Below, piece by piece: positions 7,442 through 14,296 of a stretch of DNA of 41,797 nt. The stretch is from IMG/VR virus record IMGVR_UViG_3300035698_012210, positions 1 to 41,797 of that record, one strand, 5' to 3'. Under the pieces are notes generated by a model. That model saw only the letters and a program-made list of their open reading frames with translations. It had not been told where the DNA came from and did not search any database. How positions within the stretch are numbered: position 1 is the first letter of the stretch; the number at the start of each line of letters is the position of its first letter. Both the position numbers and the translations under genes were made by a program. This stretch comes from a virus.

Positions 7442-7624
7442 TCATATTAATTTTTTTATTTCATTTTCAAGGTTTTCAATGCAATCATTCATAGTAAAAC
7501 TTACATAATATCCCTCTTTTTTTTGTTTGTATCCCTCAATTATATCTTCCAAACGGTATGTATATCCCCATTTTTCTATATATTCTTTTATTGTTTTAAC
7601 TGCTTTTACATCTTTAATCTTCAT
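7442..7624 (-). CDS. Small unknown early protein
   Basis: A 60-residue basic protein (MKIKDVKAVKTIKEYIEK) with a central GYYVSF strand and a C-terminal helix ENLENEIKKLI. No family is recognised. Start uses the repeated cassette GAGAGGAGATTATAATG, which strongly supports translation. Confidence 0.6.
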   Translation of the reverse strand: MKIKDVKAVKTIKEYIEKWGYTYRLEDIIEGYKQKKEGYYVSFTMNDCIENLENEIKKLI

Positions 7625-7642
7625 TATAATCTCCTCTCTATG

Positions 7643-8140
7643 CTATATGTTTGAATAATCTACTGATCCTATTATATCTTTCCCACATTTACTGCATTTT
7701 TGCGTCCATCTTTGCGGTACTAAATCTCCTAATTTCTTCAATGTTTCGTTTGGTGGTGTCAAGTCTGTCATTTCTCCACACCATCCACATCTCACAGTCC
7801 CTATTACCGTTTCTTCTCCCCATGTACCCAGTAGCTCCTTTGGGTATGTTTTTGCGTCCTTGAAGCCGTCCAGGTATCCTTCTGAATATCCGCTTGTTAA
7901 TTCCTTGATCCTTTTATATTCATAATGACTTAAGGCATAAAAATCACCATCATTCATATCAACATCTGTAGCCTTAGTTATGATAACCTTGTCTCCAAAC
8001 TCTTTAGCTAGTCCATCTAAGATTTCTCCAGGAACATTTTTGTGCAAAAAGACTACAGTATCTAGATCATTAATCTCTAGCTCTTGACTCACTAGCTCTC
8101 GTATCTCTATATAAGCATTCTCAACTTCTTCTATTTTCAT
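7643..8140 (-). CDS. Protein with C-terminal zinc ribbon, unknown function
   Basis: A 165-residue protein. Residues 1-80 look like a compact alpha/beta domain (DTVVFLHKNVPGEI and FGDKVIITKATDVDMNDGD). Residues 85-105 hold a glycine/aspartate-rich turn (GYSEGYLDGFKDAK), and the C-terminus has two cysteine pairs, CGWC (about 118-121) and CSKC (about 149-152), typical of a zinc ribbon. The zinc ribbon suggests contact with nucleic acid or protein. The start overlaps the previous gene by 20 bases. I do not recognise a characterised homologue. Confidence 0.65.
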   Translation of the reverse strand: MKIEEVENAYIEIRELVSQELEINDLDTVVFLHKNVPGEILDGLAKEFGDKVIITKATDVDMNDGDFYALSHYEYKRIKELTSGYSEGYLDGFKDAKTYPKELLGTWGEETVIGTVRCGWCGEMTDLTPPNETLKKLGDLVPQRWTQKCSKCGKDIIGSVDYSNI

Positions 8141-8324
8141 TTTTCTTTTCCTTCCTACGCTTAGTGTTCTCAGCTGATTTTTTAAGTCCTTTTGCTACTA
8201 GCGATAGTTCACTTCCCATTGCCGCCTTAGCTTGTCCTAACAGGCTTTTGTATTGCTGATAGGTGATTAGACCTAGATGCTTGTATAACCTTATATCGTT
8301 TATTACGTCTTCCCTACGTGGCAT
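8121..8324 (-). CDS. Small basic protein, unknown
   Basis: A 67-residue protein with a helical N-terminus (REDVINDIRLYKHLGLITYQQY) and a lysine/arginine-rich tail (KRRKEKKNENRRS). LITYQQYKSLLGQAK resembles small phage proteins that may bind DNA or RNA. Good AGGAGG site 5 bases before the ATG. No assigned function. Confidence 0.6.
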   Translation of the reverse strand: MPRREDVINDIRLYKHLGLITYQQYKSLLGQAKAAMGSELSLVAKGLKKSAENTKRRKEKKNENRRS

Positions 8325-8333
8325 AACTACCTC

Positions 8334-8729
8334 CTAATGAGTTATCTGAACTGTGCCATTAAGATTCCTAACCTTCTCGACATACTCTATGGCAATGATT
8401 AAATGATTAATCGCCACATTGGCCTGGTTTCTTTTTTGCATATATTCTTTCTTACTCAGAACGATAACACCTTTTTGTTCGATCATCTGTAATTGGACCT
8501 TAGTGCTTTCAAGCTCATCTCTCATTGCGGGAAGGTCAAGCTGATTAGCTACGTTGATCATTTGGAAGATCCCTATACCATTCAACTGTCTTTTCCTAGC
8601 AGTTTCTCGTTCTTCCTGAGTCATCTCTACTACGTGACCTGTTGTAGCTGCCTTAGCCCTTGCTTCTTTTTTAGCTATTTCATCTTTGTATGTTTGAGCT
8701 GTGATTTTCTTTATTGGTTTTTTTGGCAT
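8334..8729 (-). CDS. Helical phage protein, unknown
   Basis: A 131-residue protein, mainly helical. The N-terminal third is charged and likely extended (KKPIKKITAQTYKDEIAKKEAR). The rest forms two long helices (LPAMRDELESTKVQLQMIEQKG and KEYMQKRNQANVAINHLIIAI, given in parts of under 20 residues as DELESTKVQLQMIEQKG and RNQANVAINHLIIAI). It ends in a short strand (NLNGTVQITH). No family recognised. It starts in a TAATG junction with the gene upstream, with AAGGAG within that gene's end. Confidence 0.6.
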   Translation of the reverse strand: MPKKPIKKITAQTYKDEIAKKEARAKAATTGHVVEMTQEERETARKRQLNGIGIFQMINVANQLDLPAMRDELESTKVQLQMIEQKGVIVLSKKEYMQKRNQANVAINHLIIAIEYVEKVRNLNGTVQITH

Positions 8730-8959
8730 TATGTTATCTCCTTGCTCTTCTGGCCTTCATAGTATCCTACTACATAGCCTGCGTCATATCCTTCTTTATT
8801 ACCTTCCATGTGGCCTTCTTCGTACCACTTTTTCATTTGAGCAGCTACTCTTGAGTCTAATAACTTTAGTTCTGCTTCTGTTTTTTTATTTATACTTTCA
8901 ATAAATGCATCCACGACTTTTTTTATAGAAATTAATAAATTAATTATTGCTTCTTTCAT
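8729..8959 (-). CDS. Small helical protein with glycine-rich repeats
   Basis: A 76-residue protein with a hydrophobic N-terminal helix (MKEAIINLLISIKKVVDAF) followed by a charged coiled-coil and a tail of short glycine repeats (GHMEGNKEGYDAGYVVGYYEG). The GxxxGYxxGYxxGY pattern is the kind seen in small phage proteins that may form amphipathic helices along membranes or phage particles. Function unknown. Strong ribosome site AAGGAGG. Confidence 0.6.
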   Translation of the reverse strand: MKEAIINLLISIKKVVDAFIESINKKTEAELKLLDSRVAAQMKKWYEEGHMEGNKEGYDAGYVVGYYEGQKSKEIT

Positions 8960-8960
8960 G

Positions 8961-9146
8961 TCATCTCCTCCTTGAGATAAATTCCATCCTGTTGATTCTC
9001 ACTTTTTTACCTTCATCTTTTTCAATATGGTTCTTAATCCTCAACTTTTCTTTTCCACTAATATTTTCATCATGATCCGTTGTAACAAGTAAAACAGTCT
9101 TTTTCTTGTCTCCCACTCTGTAGGTTACTTTGTACACGTTTTTCAT
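8961..9146 (-). CDS. Small basic protein, unknown
   Basis: A 61-residue lysine/arginine-rich protein (MKNVYKVTYRVGDKKKTVLL). The ATG at 9146 is preferred over an in-frame TTG three bases upstream because AGGAGG lies seven bases before it. Beta-strand pattern then a basic helix (KLRIKNHIEKDEGKKVR). Its start overlaps the stop of the DUF1064-like gene. Function unknown; nucleic-acid contact is possible. Confidence 0.55.
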   Translation of the reverse strand: MKNVYKVTYRVGDKKKTVLLVTTDHDENISGKEKLRIKNHIEKDEGKKVRINRMEFISRRR

Positions 9147-9562
9147 CAAATATCCTCCTTCTTGATAACTCTAATTTCTAGGGTAGGATATCGAGCTTTG
9201 AACATTTTGTATGTCCTCTTCCACTCTGGAGTGTCATATCCTTTGGTGTCGATTATTTCAAATGTTAGATCATTGTGTAATATTAAAAAGTCTGATCTAT
9301 GAGTAATGGCCCTGGTGCCTTCAGCACCTTCTACTAAGATGAATTCCGGCTGCAGTACAAATCCTGCTATCTCTCCGGCCTTTTTCAGTATCTTCAGCAT
9401 CCCATAATATTTTGCTTCTAGTTGACTATTGAAAAATATGCCATCTAGCCACGTTCCTTTGCTTCTGTACCTTGTCTCTTTTTTAGGTTTCTCAAAGCTA
9501 GCCAGGGCTTTTTGGTTTCTCTTCCTAATGCTTTCCGGTAGATCGTCTATTTCCCAGGGCAT
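9146..9562 (-). CDS. DUF1064-like endonuclease
   Basis: The 138-residue protein has the DUF1064 pattern: DGIFFNSQLEAKYYGML (about residues 40-56), then FVLQPEFIL, and HRSDFLILHNDLTFEIIDTKG (written HRSDFLILHND, LTFEIIDTKG) with SDF and IDTKG as the likely acidic and lysine residues of a PD-(D/E)XK fold. The helix with E of SQLEAKYY is typical of the first conserved acidic residue. Members are thought to be restriction-like or resolvase-like nucleases in phage recombination regions. Overlaps the next gene by 16 bases. A candidate cutting enzyme for replication intermediates. Confidence 0.82.
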   Translation of the reverse strand: MPWEIDDLPESIRKRNQKALASFEKPKKETRYRSKGTWLDGIFFNSQLEAKYYGMLKILKKAGEIAGFVLQPEFILVEGAEGTRAITHRSDFLILHNDLTFEIIDTKGYDTPEWKRTYKMFKARYPTLEIRVIKKEDI

Positions 9563-10158
9563 TTTTTTCTCAGAATCTCTTCTGGGGCTACTGCTTGCTG
9601 ACCATTAATCCCCAGAGCATTGTTTGTATACTCTTCCGCCTTCATTGCTACAAAATCTTCAACAGATCCTACTATTACTCCGACTTTCCTGTCTATTATT
9701 GTATGGCATCCATTTTTGGGGTGTCTAACTATTGAATAGTCATATTTATTTGATTCTGCTTTTTTTCGGGTTCTACTCTCTGCTTGCTCCAGTAGGTAAT
9801 CCTCTACGCTTCCTATTATCTTATTACTTTTATTGTCTTTGATAATATGTTGTTTTGTTCTTGGGTTATTATAAATTACATATGGATCCTTTTTTGTTTT
9901 CTTCTTCTTTCCCAACATTTGAACAATCCCTGTTAGACAAGCGAAAAACAGTGGCATCGCTAGTATAGCAAATGCTACAAATAAGAAAGTCACCACACCT
10001 TGTGATATATTCCCACTAATTAACCCAGCTAGTAATCCAGCAATGATTGGTGCTGCAGCTGCTACCATAATTTTATTTCTATTACTTCTTCCTATTTCTC
10101 TTTTCTCCTTCATAATTTTTATTTTATACAGATCAACTGTAAATACTCTATTTTTCAT
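9547..10158 (-). CDS. Membrane protein with an internally duplicated domain
   Basis: A 203-residue protein with two hydrophobic segments (about residues 30-50, VAAAAPIIAGLLAGLISG, and about 55-80, VVTFLFVAFAILAMPLFF), a lysine-rich linker, then two copies of a roughly 36-residue soluble unit: residues 91-127 (YVIYNNPRTKQHII to IIGSVEDYLLEQAE) and 140-175 (YSIVRHPKNGCHTII to IVGSVEDFVAMKAE). The repeated GSVEDY/F helix start is clear. Both copies would lie on the same side of the membrane. The 10158 start has only a weak ribosome site; an internal ATG at 10113 has none better. Function unknown. Confidence 0.65.
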   Translation of the reverse strand: MKNRVFTVDLYKIKIMKEKREIGRSNRNKIMVAAAAPIIAGLLAGLISGNISQGVVTFLFVAFAILAMPLFFACLTGIVQMLGKKKKTKKDPYVIYNNPRTKQHIIKDNKSNKIIGSVEDYLLEQAESRTRKKAESNKYDYSIVRHPKNGCHTIIDRKVGVIVGSVEDFVAMKAEEYTNNALGINGQQAVAPEEILRKKCPGK

Positions 10159-10360
10159 TTTTTTTGCCGTTTAACATGTCCTTCAGATGATATTGATCAA
10201 TGGCTCTTTCGGCACGCTTCGATTCGTCCTTTGTCATCATGAATTGACATTCACCTTTTTTTATTCTTAAGGTAAGAATTCTGCACCCTCTAGTAATTAT
10301 TCTTTTTTTAGAATCCTTATCATTGGCACATCCTTCACAATCAGGATAAAACTTTCGCAT
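10148..10360 (-). CDS. Small cysteine-rich phage protein
   Basis: A 70-residue protein with CEGCAND near the N-terminus (about residues 8-14), then a lone C in ITRGCRIL and another in GECQFMM, giving a four-cysteine arrangement that could bind zinc. Similar small proteins with CxxC then two spaced cysteines are found in many Bacillota phages. The tail is charged and helical. GGGGAG ribosome site; overlaps the next gene by 11 bases. Function unknown. Confidence 0.65.
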   Translation of the reverse strand: MRKFYPDCEGCANDKDSKKRIITRGCRILTLRIKKGECQFMMTKDESKRAERAIDQYHLKDMLNGKKNEK

Positions 10361-10687
10361 CTAATCTCCCCTTCCAATCAAATATTCTACCAGCTGATTA
10401 TTGGATTCTATCAACTTGTTCATTTTTTCGGTGTTTAGTAGATCTCTATCTGTGGCTCTAATTTCGATTTCTAGGACTTTCTTCTCTAGCTCATACACTT
10501 CCTCAAGAATTTCTTTATACTTGTTATCCGGTTGAACTGTGGCCGCAGGTGTATAGTCTTGCCATTCAATCTCTGGATTAGATCTTCCTGTAGTGTATCC
10601 AATGGCGAATATCGTCATACCTAAAAGAAATAGTGCTACTACTATGAGAATTTCCATTGTCTTTTTAGGTAGTTTTTTTATACTCAT
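10361..10687 (-). CDS. Small membrane-anchored coiled-coil protein
   Basis: A 108-residue protein with a basic N-terminus (MSIKKLPKKTM), one membrane helix at about residues 12-31 (LIVVALFLLGMTIFAIGY), a short hydrophilic linker and a coiled-coil (EEVYELEKKVLEIEI and NKLIESNNQLVEYL). The positive-inside rule puts the short N-terminus in the cytoplasm and the coiled-coil outside. It lies in the early block, not the lysis block, so a role in superinfection exclusion or host takeover is possible but not shown. No family recognised. Confidence 0.6.
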   Translation of the reverse strand: MSIKKLPKKTMEILIVVALFLLGMTIFAIGYTTGRSNPEIEWQDYTPAATVQPDNKYKEILEEVYELEKKVLEIEIRATDRDLLNTEKMNKLIESNNQLVEYLIGRGD

Positions 10688-10965
10688 TATTCCACCTCTG
10701 AATGCAACTTCTGAACTTTACTAATCTCCCTAGTGATCCGATTCGACTTCTGTCTACAATTCTTATTGTCTCTTTCCTTCCAATAAATCTTAATTATATT
10801 CCAATACAGAGGTAACTTCGATCTCTTTTTATTAGCAAGTTTCTCGATCAATCTGTCTTTCCGTTGTTGACGTTTTGTTTTACGAGTTTCTTTTCTATCG
10901 TATCTTTTTTCTTGTATTGATAACGTTTGCCCTATTGACCTGCCGCCTTTAAAAATATGTATCAT
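10687..10965 (-). CDS. Small very basic protein, unknown
   Basis: The ATG at 10965 (MIHIFKGGRSIGQTL) is chosen because AGAGGGA precedes it with normal spacing; a longer frame starting at 11004 would overlap the end of the replisome organiser. The 92-residue protein is very rich in Lys and Arg (KETRKTKRQQRKDR). It may bind DNA or RNA. It directly follows the replisome organiser, so a replication helper role is possible. No family recognised. Confidence 0.5.
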   Translation of the reverse strand: MIHIFKGGRSIGQTLSIQEKRYDRKETRKTKRQQRKDRLIEKLANKKRSKLPLYWNIIKIYWKERDNKNCRQKSNRITREISKVQKLHSEVE

Positions 10966-10967
10966 AT

Positions 10968-11645
10968 CTATTCCCTCTTTTCTATTCCGTCTTCTTTCAT
11001 CCATATCTCTATGGTCTTAACTGGCTCAGCATATTGATCACCTGTCTTACACACTTGCTTTTCCATTTTTGTTATATAGATGTCAGTGTTTTCAAAACCG
11101 TATTTACTAACAAGTGAATTAAATTCATCAGATGGGAGTGTGAAAATATCGCTTATACTCTCTCCCTCTATATCTTGTTCTTTCTCTAACTCTTTCTCTA
11201 GTTCTATACTCTCTCTCTTACTCTTGTCGGACATTGTCTCAATTTGTCCTTTTTTAGCAGCTTCAACTTTCTTACGATATTCTCTTTTTTTACGGGCATA
11301 TACAGTCTCAGATCCAGTCATGCTTTTTATTCCAGTCATGAATATAGTGCCATCTTCTTGTACCTCAATAAGCTGTAATGACTCAACTGCAATTTTGAAT
11401 AACTTTTCTAGTTTTTCTTTGTCAACTGATATAGCTGCGCATAATAAATCGTTAGTATATGGAATTTCATTTGAAAATCGCAAGGATCCATTATGGTCCA
11501 AGCTCTCTAGTAGTAGTTTTAAATATATTATTATAAGACTATCACCATCATCGCCGCCTAAATGCATGATGGCTTTCACATCGTGCCGCTGGAAGAATCC
11601 GCGGACGAGTTTTAGCCAATAATATTTGGTTGTGCTTTCACTCAT
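10968..11645 (-). CDS. Replisome organiser (phage replication protein)
   Basis: The 225-residue protein begins with the Phage_rep_org_N pattern: KYYWLKLVRGFFQRHDVKAI (given as KYYWLKLVRG, FFQRHDVKAI), followed by GDSLIIIYLKLLLESLDHNG and a winged-helix type body to about residue 120. A lysine/arginine linker (ARKKREYRKKVEAA) leads to a C-terminal part, about 170-225 (YGFENTDIYITKMEKQ and IEIWMKEDGIEK), like the DnaD-type C-terminal domain. Such proteins bind the phage origin and recruit the host helicase and loader. No DnaC-like loader gene follows, so the phage probably uses the host's. The origin may lie in this gene or in the gap upstream. Confidence 0.87.
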   Translation of the reverse strand: MSESTTKYYWLKLVRGFFQRHDVKAIMHLGGDDGDSLIIIYLKLLLESLDHNGSLRFSNEIPYTNDLLCAAISVDKEKLEKLFKIAVESLQLIEVQEDGTIFMTGIKSMTGSETVYARKKREYRKKVEAAKKGQIETMSDKSKRESIELEKELEKEQDIEGESISDIFTLPSDEFNSLVSKYGFENTDIYITKMEKQVCKTGDQYAEPVKTIEIWMKEDGIEKRE

Positions 11646-11854
11646 TATTTTTCTCCCAAGTCCATAAATTGGTCATTTGTCATCCCAATGTGTTCGCATA
11701 GATTGTGAAGATCCATCGCGCTAATCTGAGTGACTCCATTTAGGTAATTGCCAACAGTCTGTGGTGTGCAGTCTAATATTTTAGCCAGATCATCTCTGCT
11801 TAAATCTCTCATTATTCTGGCTATCTCTAGTTTTTTATTTAGTGCTAATTTCAT
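11645..11854 (-). CDS. Cro/CI-type helix-turn-helix regulator
   Basis: The 69-residue protein is a single HTH_3 (XRE) domain: MRDLSRDDLAKILDCTPQTVGNYLNG (written MRDLSRDDLAKIL, DCTPQTVGNYLNG) contains the helix-turn-helix, with the recognition helix near TPQTVGNYLNG. It has no oligomerisation or protease domain, so it is Cro-like. Upstream is a promoter with a perfect 12-bp palindrome between the -35 and -10, a probable site for autoregulation. Its stop overlaps the replisome organiser start (TAATG), so the two are co-expressed. AGGAGG precedes the ATG. Confidence 0.83.
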   Translation of the reverse strand: MKLALNKKLEIARIMRDLSRDDLAKILDCTPQTVGNYLNGVTQISAMDLHNLCEHIGMTNDQFMDLGEK

Positions 11855-11875
11855 GGTATTACCTCCTCTGCTTAT

Positions 11876-11904
11876 ATATTATCAAAATATTTTGCTGTCT
11901 GCAA
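11876..11904 (-). promoter_or_regulatory. Promoter with 12-bp palindromic operator
   Basis: On the minus strand TTGCAG (11904-11899), a 17-base spacer and TAATAT (11881-11876) lie just upstream of the AGGAGG of the HTH gene. The spacer contains a perfect palindrome CAAAATATTTTG (11883-11894). This layout suggests repression by the protein encoded immediately downstream. The -35 and -10 are each about four of six to consensus. Confidence 0.5.
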
Positions 11905-11933
11905 ATTTATTTTCGTAATTAGTGTTAGAAAAA

Positions 11934-12006
11934 CCAGGGAGTGTTAAAAAAACAAACTTTTACGGAGGTCATTTTTAGATAAAAGGGGTTAAACTTTTCT
12001 CCCTGG
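11934..12006. repeat. Widely spaced inverted repeat in the largest gap
   Basis: The gap 11855-12083 (229 bp) is the longest stretch without a gene. It holds a perfect 8-bp inverted repeat (CCAGGGAG at 11934-11941 and its complement at 11999-12006) with 57 bases between, and on the minus strand the second arm is followed by TTTTTC. Inside the loop are two copies of AAAAGTTT. It could be a structured terminator for the recombination operon or part of the replication origin. No ORF of note is present. Confidence 0.4.
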
Positions 12007-12083
12007 CCTGGTCTGTTACCCTGTCCTAGTCATGCTTTTTATATTGCGCAGCATGGTGTCGCATGAAATTGGCCTCGCTTATC

Positions 12084-12446
12084 TTATCTGCTTCCAGTAG
12101 CTTCTTTCGGCAGTGCGATTACTTGTTGCCCCATTGGGATAATTGTTTGCTCAATTTTTTCCTGTCCTTCTATTATCTTCAATTCTCTTTTAAGATGTCT
12201 TCTAGTTTTAAAGAAGGAAAATATATAACTTTCAACTTGTTTTAGTTGTTTTCTTACCTCTTCTTTTGTAGTAGGTTTCCAATATCCAGCTGACTTAGTG
12301 CTGCTACAAATTATGACACCTCTGTCTCTTGAATCAGCGATAAGTAATCTTATTTTCCTGTCAGATATACCCAAGTTGTTGCATAATGTTTCACGTGTAA
12401 CCCGGTTTTCTTTGCCTTTTGGAATAAATATTTCTATATTAATCAT
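12084..12446 (-). CDS. Winged-helix DNA-binding protein
   Basis: The 120-residue protein has a winged-helix pattern: ENRVTRETLCNNLGISDRKIRLLI (given as ENRVTRETLCNNLGI, SDRKIRLLIADSRDRG), then a strand pair IICSSTKSAGYWKP and a helical tail (QLKQVESYIFSFFKTRRHLKREL). The same layout is known in a family of small clostridial-phage proteins next to recombination genes. It overlaps the helicase stop by ATGA and is the last gene before the 229-bp gap. Likely binds DNA; whether it regulates the cassette or loads replication proteins is open. Confidence 0.75.
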   Translation of the reverse strand: MINIEIFIPKGKENRVTRETLCNNLGISDRKIRLLIADSRDRGVIICSSTKSAGYWKPTTKEEVRKQLKQVESYIFSFFKTRRHLKRELKIIEGQEKIEQTIIPMGQQVIALPKEATGSR

Positions 12447-14296
12447 GATAACACCTCAATAGTATCCTTGTAAAATTGGCTAGGACAAGATGATAATAAC
12501 ACACTTCCGAATCCACCCAACTTTTGTTCACTTGATGTGATTCTTAATTCTTCCTCAGCTCTGGTGATCGCCACAAAGTATAACCTTCGTTCCTCTTCGA
12601 TGTTCCCATTTTTATTTGGGAATACCCCATCTGTAACGCCAGGGATAATAACCTTACTGAACTCTAATCCTTTTGATGCATGAACAGTCATGATCTTGTG
12701 GCCTTTAGGCTCTTCCTCTAGCTCTGCTTGGATGTCACGAATCATAATGTACAACAGGAACGCTTCTATGGATACAGGCTCTCCTATCGTCAACTGTCTG
12801 ACTTCCCATTTTGTCACTTTACTCTTCAATGTATTAAAATCTTCAGCTCTATTGTCCAAACCGATTTGTCTCTGAAGTTCAATAACATTGTAGTAATTCA
12901 ATACGAGGTTAATGGCATCTCCAGCACTATCCTCTTCCTTTATCCTATCAACTATTTCAATATAGTTCTTTGCGCTTTGGCCATAACCAGAAATCCAACT
13001 CTTAAGTCCTTCGTACATGCCTTCTTCTTCATGGTTAGCAGTCTGTCTTACCTCATTAATTTCTCTAGCATTAAGTGATCTAGCGAATTGATTGATCGTA
13101 TTCACAAATGAATGATCATCTAGTTCATTATTGGCCATCTTTAAAAATGAAAGAATCGATCTAATATGTGGTTTCCTGAAAATATTGTTCTTACTGCTGA
13201 TAATCTGTAAATCGATACCTAATCGAGAAAGCATTTGGCTATAGTATTCCACTTGGCCATTAGTTCTACAGAGAATAGCGACCTCTTCTTTTGAGCCGTT
13301 GCTAATATCATCAGCAATATATTGGACCTCATCATAAAGAGAATCTGTCGTATGCGCCTGTATAGGATCATTGATATTATTATTGGTGAAAAAAGGGATC
13401 AGTGTCTTATCTGTCCTATTTTTGTTCTTAAGAATTATTTCATTAGCTAACTCTAGGATGTCTTCACCTGATCTGTAGTTGGTTTCTAGCTTGATAACTT
13501 GATACCCATTCTCAGGAGACTCTGCAGCAATCCTTACTATATTCTCCGGGACTGCGTTTCTCCATTCGTAAATAGATTGGTAATCATCTCCTACGATGAA
13601 TAGATTGTTAGGATTAATTAACCTAATTAGTTCAGCCTGTGCTTCGTTAGTATCCTGAAACTCATCCACAAAGACATATTTGTATTTATAATTCAGTTCC
13701 ATTCGGAGATCCTCGAAGCTTTTTAATAAAAACACAGTTTTTGATATAAGTGCTGATAGATCGATAGCATTATAGCTTCTCAATCTATACTCGTATTCGT
13801 TAATAACATTGATACAAGCATTCTTCTCTATTTCATTCTTGTATTTCACGTCACCACCTGTGTATATTTTGATAGCCTTTGTAACAGAAATCAATAGCTG
13901 GTATTCTTTTATGATGTTTTTGAAGATAGATTGCCTATCCTGATCGTCATAAATTGAAAACCCTTCATCCAGGCCAATTCTATAACCATCTTCTTTTAGC
14001 ACTTTAAGACAAAATGCGTGGAACGTATTACAGAATACTTTCTTACCTTCATCCCCAATCAAGTCTATGATCCTCTTCTTCATCTCTTGGCCAGCTAGTC
14101 TAGTAAATGTCAGTGCTAGCATGTTAGAAGTGCCTTCTCTTTGTTGATTTAGGTAAGCAATCCTGGCGGTCAGGGTACGGGTTTTGCCCGTCCCTGCTCC
14201 GGCAAGACATAGTATTCTAGGTTCTGTTGAAGTGGCAGCGATATACTGCATTTCGTTAAGTCCCTCAATGTAGGCATTTATTTTATTAGCTGCCAT
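12443..14296 (-). CDS. UvrD/Rep-type superfamily 1A DNA helicase
   Basis: The 617-residue enzyme has all SF1A motifs: Walker A AGAGTGKT (32-39), motif Ia ALTFTRLAGQEM (61-72), Walker B VDEFQDTN (210-217), motif III GDDYQSIYEWR (236-246), motif IV-like ETNYRS, motif V TVHASKGLEF (537-546) and motif VI VAITRAEEEL (575-584). It should unwind DNA 3'-to-5' using ATP. At 617 residues it is slightly shorter than UvrD or PcrA (about 720), mainly at the C-terminus. It overlaps the SMC-like gene by 19 bases. Phage copies serve replication restart, strand displacement or recombination. No nuclease domain is fused, unlike AddA. Confidence 0.95.
   Translation of the reverse strand: MAANKINAYIEGLNEMQYIAATSTEPRILCLAGAGTGKTRTLTARIAYLNQQREGTSNMLALTFTRLAGQEMKKRIIDLIGDEGKKVFCNTFHAFCLKVLKEDGYRIGLDEGFSIYDDQDRQSIFKNIIKEYQLLISVTKAIKIYTGGDVKYKNEIEKNACINVINEYEYRLRSYNAIDLSALISKTVFLLKSFEDLRMELNYKYKYVFVDEFQDTNEAQAELIRLINPNNLFIVGDDYQSIYEWRNAVPENIVRIAAESPENGYQVIKLETNYRSGEDILELANEIILKNKNRTDKTLIPFFTNNNINDPIQAHTTDSLYDEVQYIADDISNGSKEEVAILCRTNGQVEYYSQMLSRLGIDLQIISSKNNIFRKPHIRSILSFLKMANNELDDHSFVNTINQFARSLNAREINEVRQTANHEEEGMYEGLKSWISGYGQSAKNYIEIVDRIKEEDSAGDAINLVLNYYNVIELQRQIGLDNRAEDFNTLKSKVTKWEVRQLTIGEPVSIEAFLLYIMIRDIQAELEEEPKGHKIMTVHASKGLEFSKVIIPGVTDGVFPNKNGNIEEERRLYFVAITRAEEELRITSSEQKLGGFGSVLLSSCPSQFYKDTIEVLS

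Noticed and set aside
11080-11622. Plus-strand 180-codon open frame
   Set aside because: It is the exact complement of the replisome organiser, serine/leucine rich as expected for an antisense shadow, and has no ribosome site.
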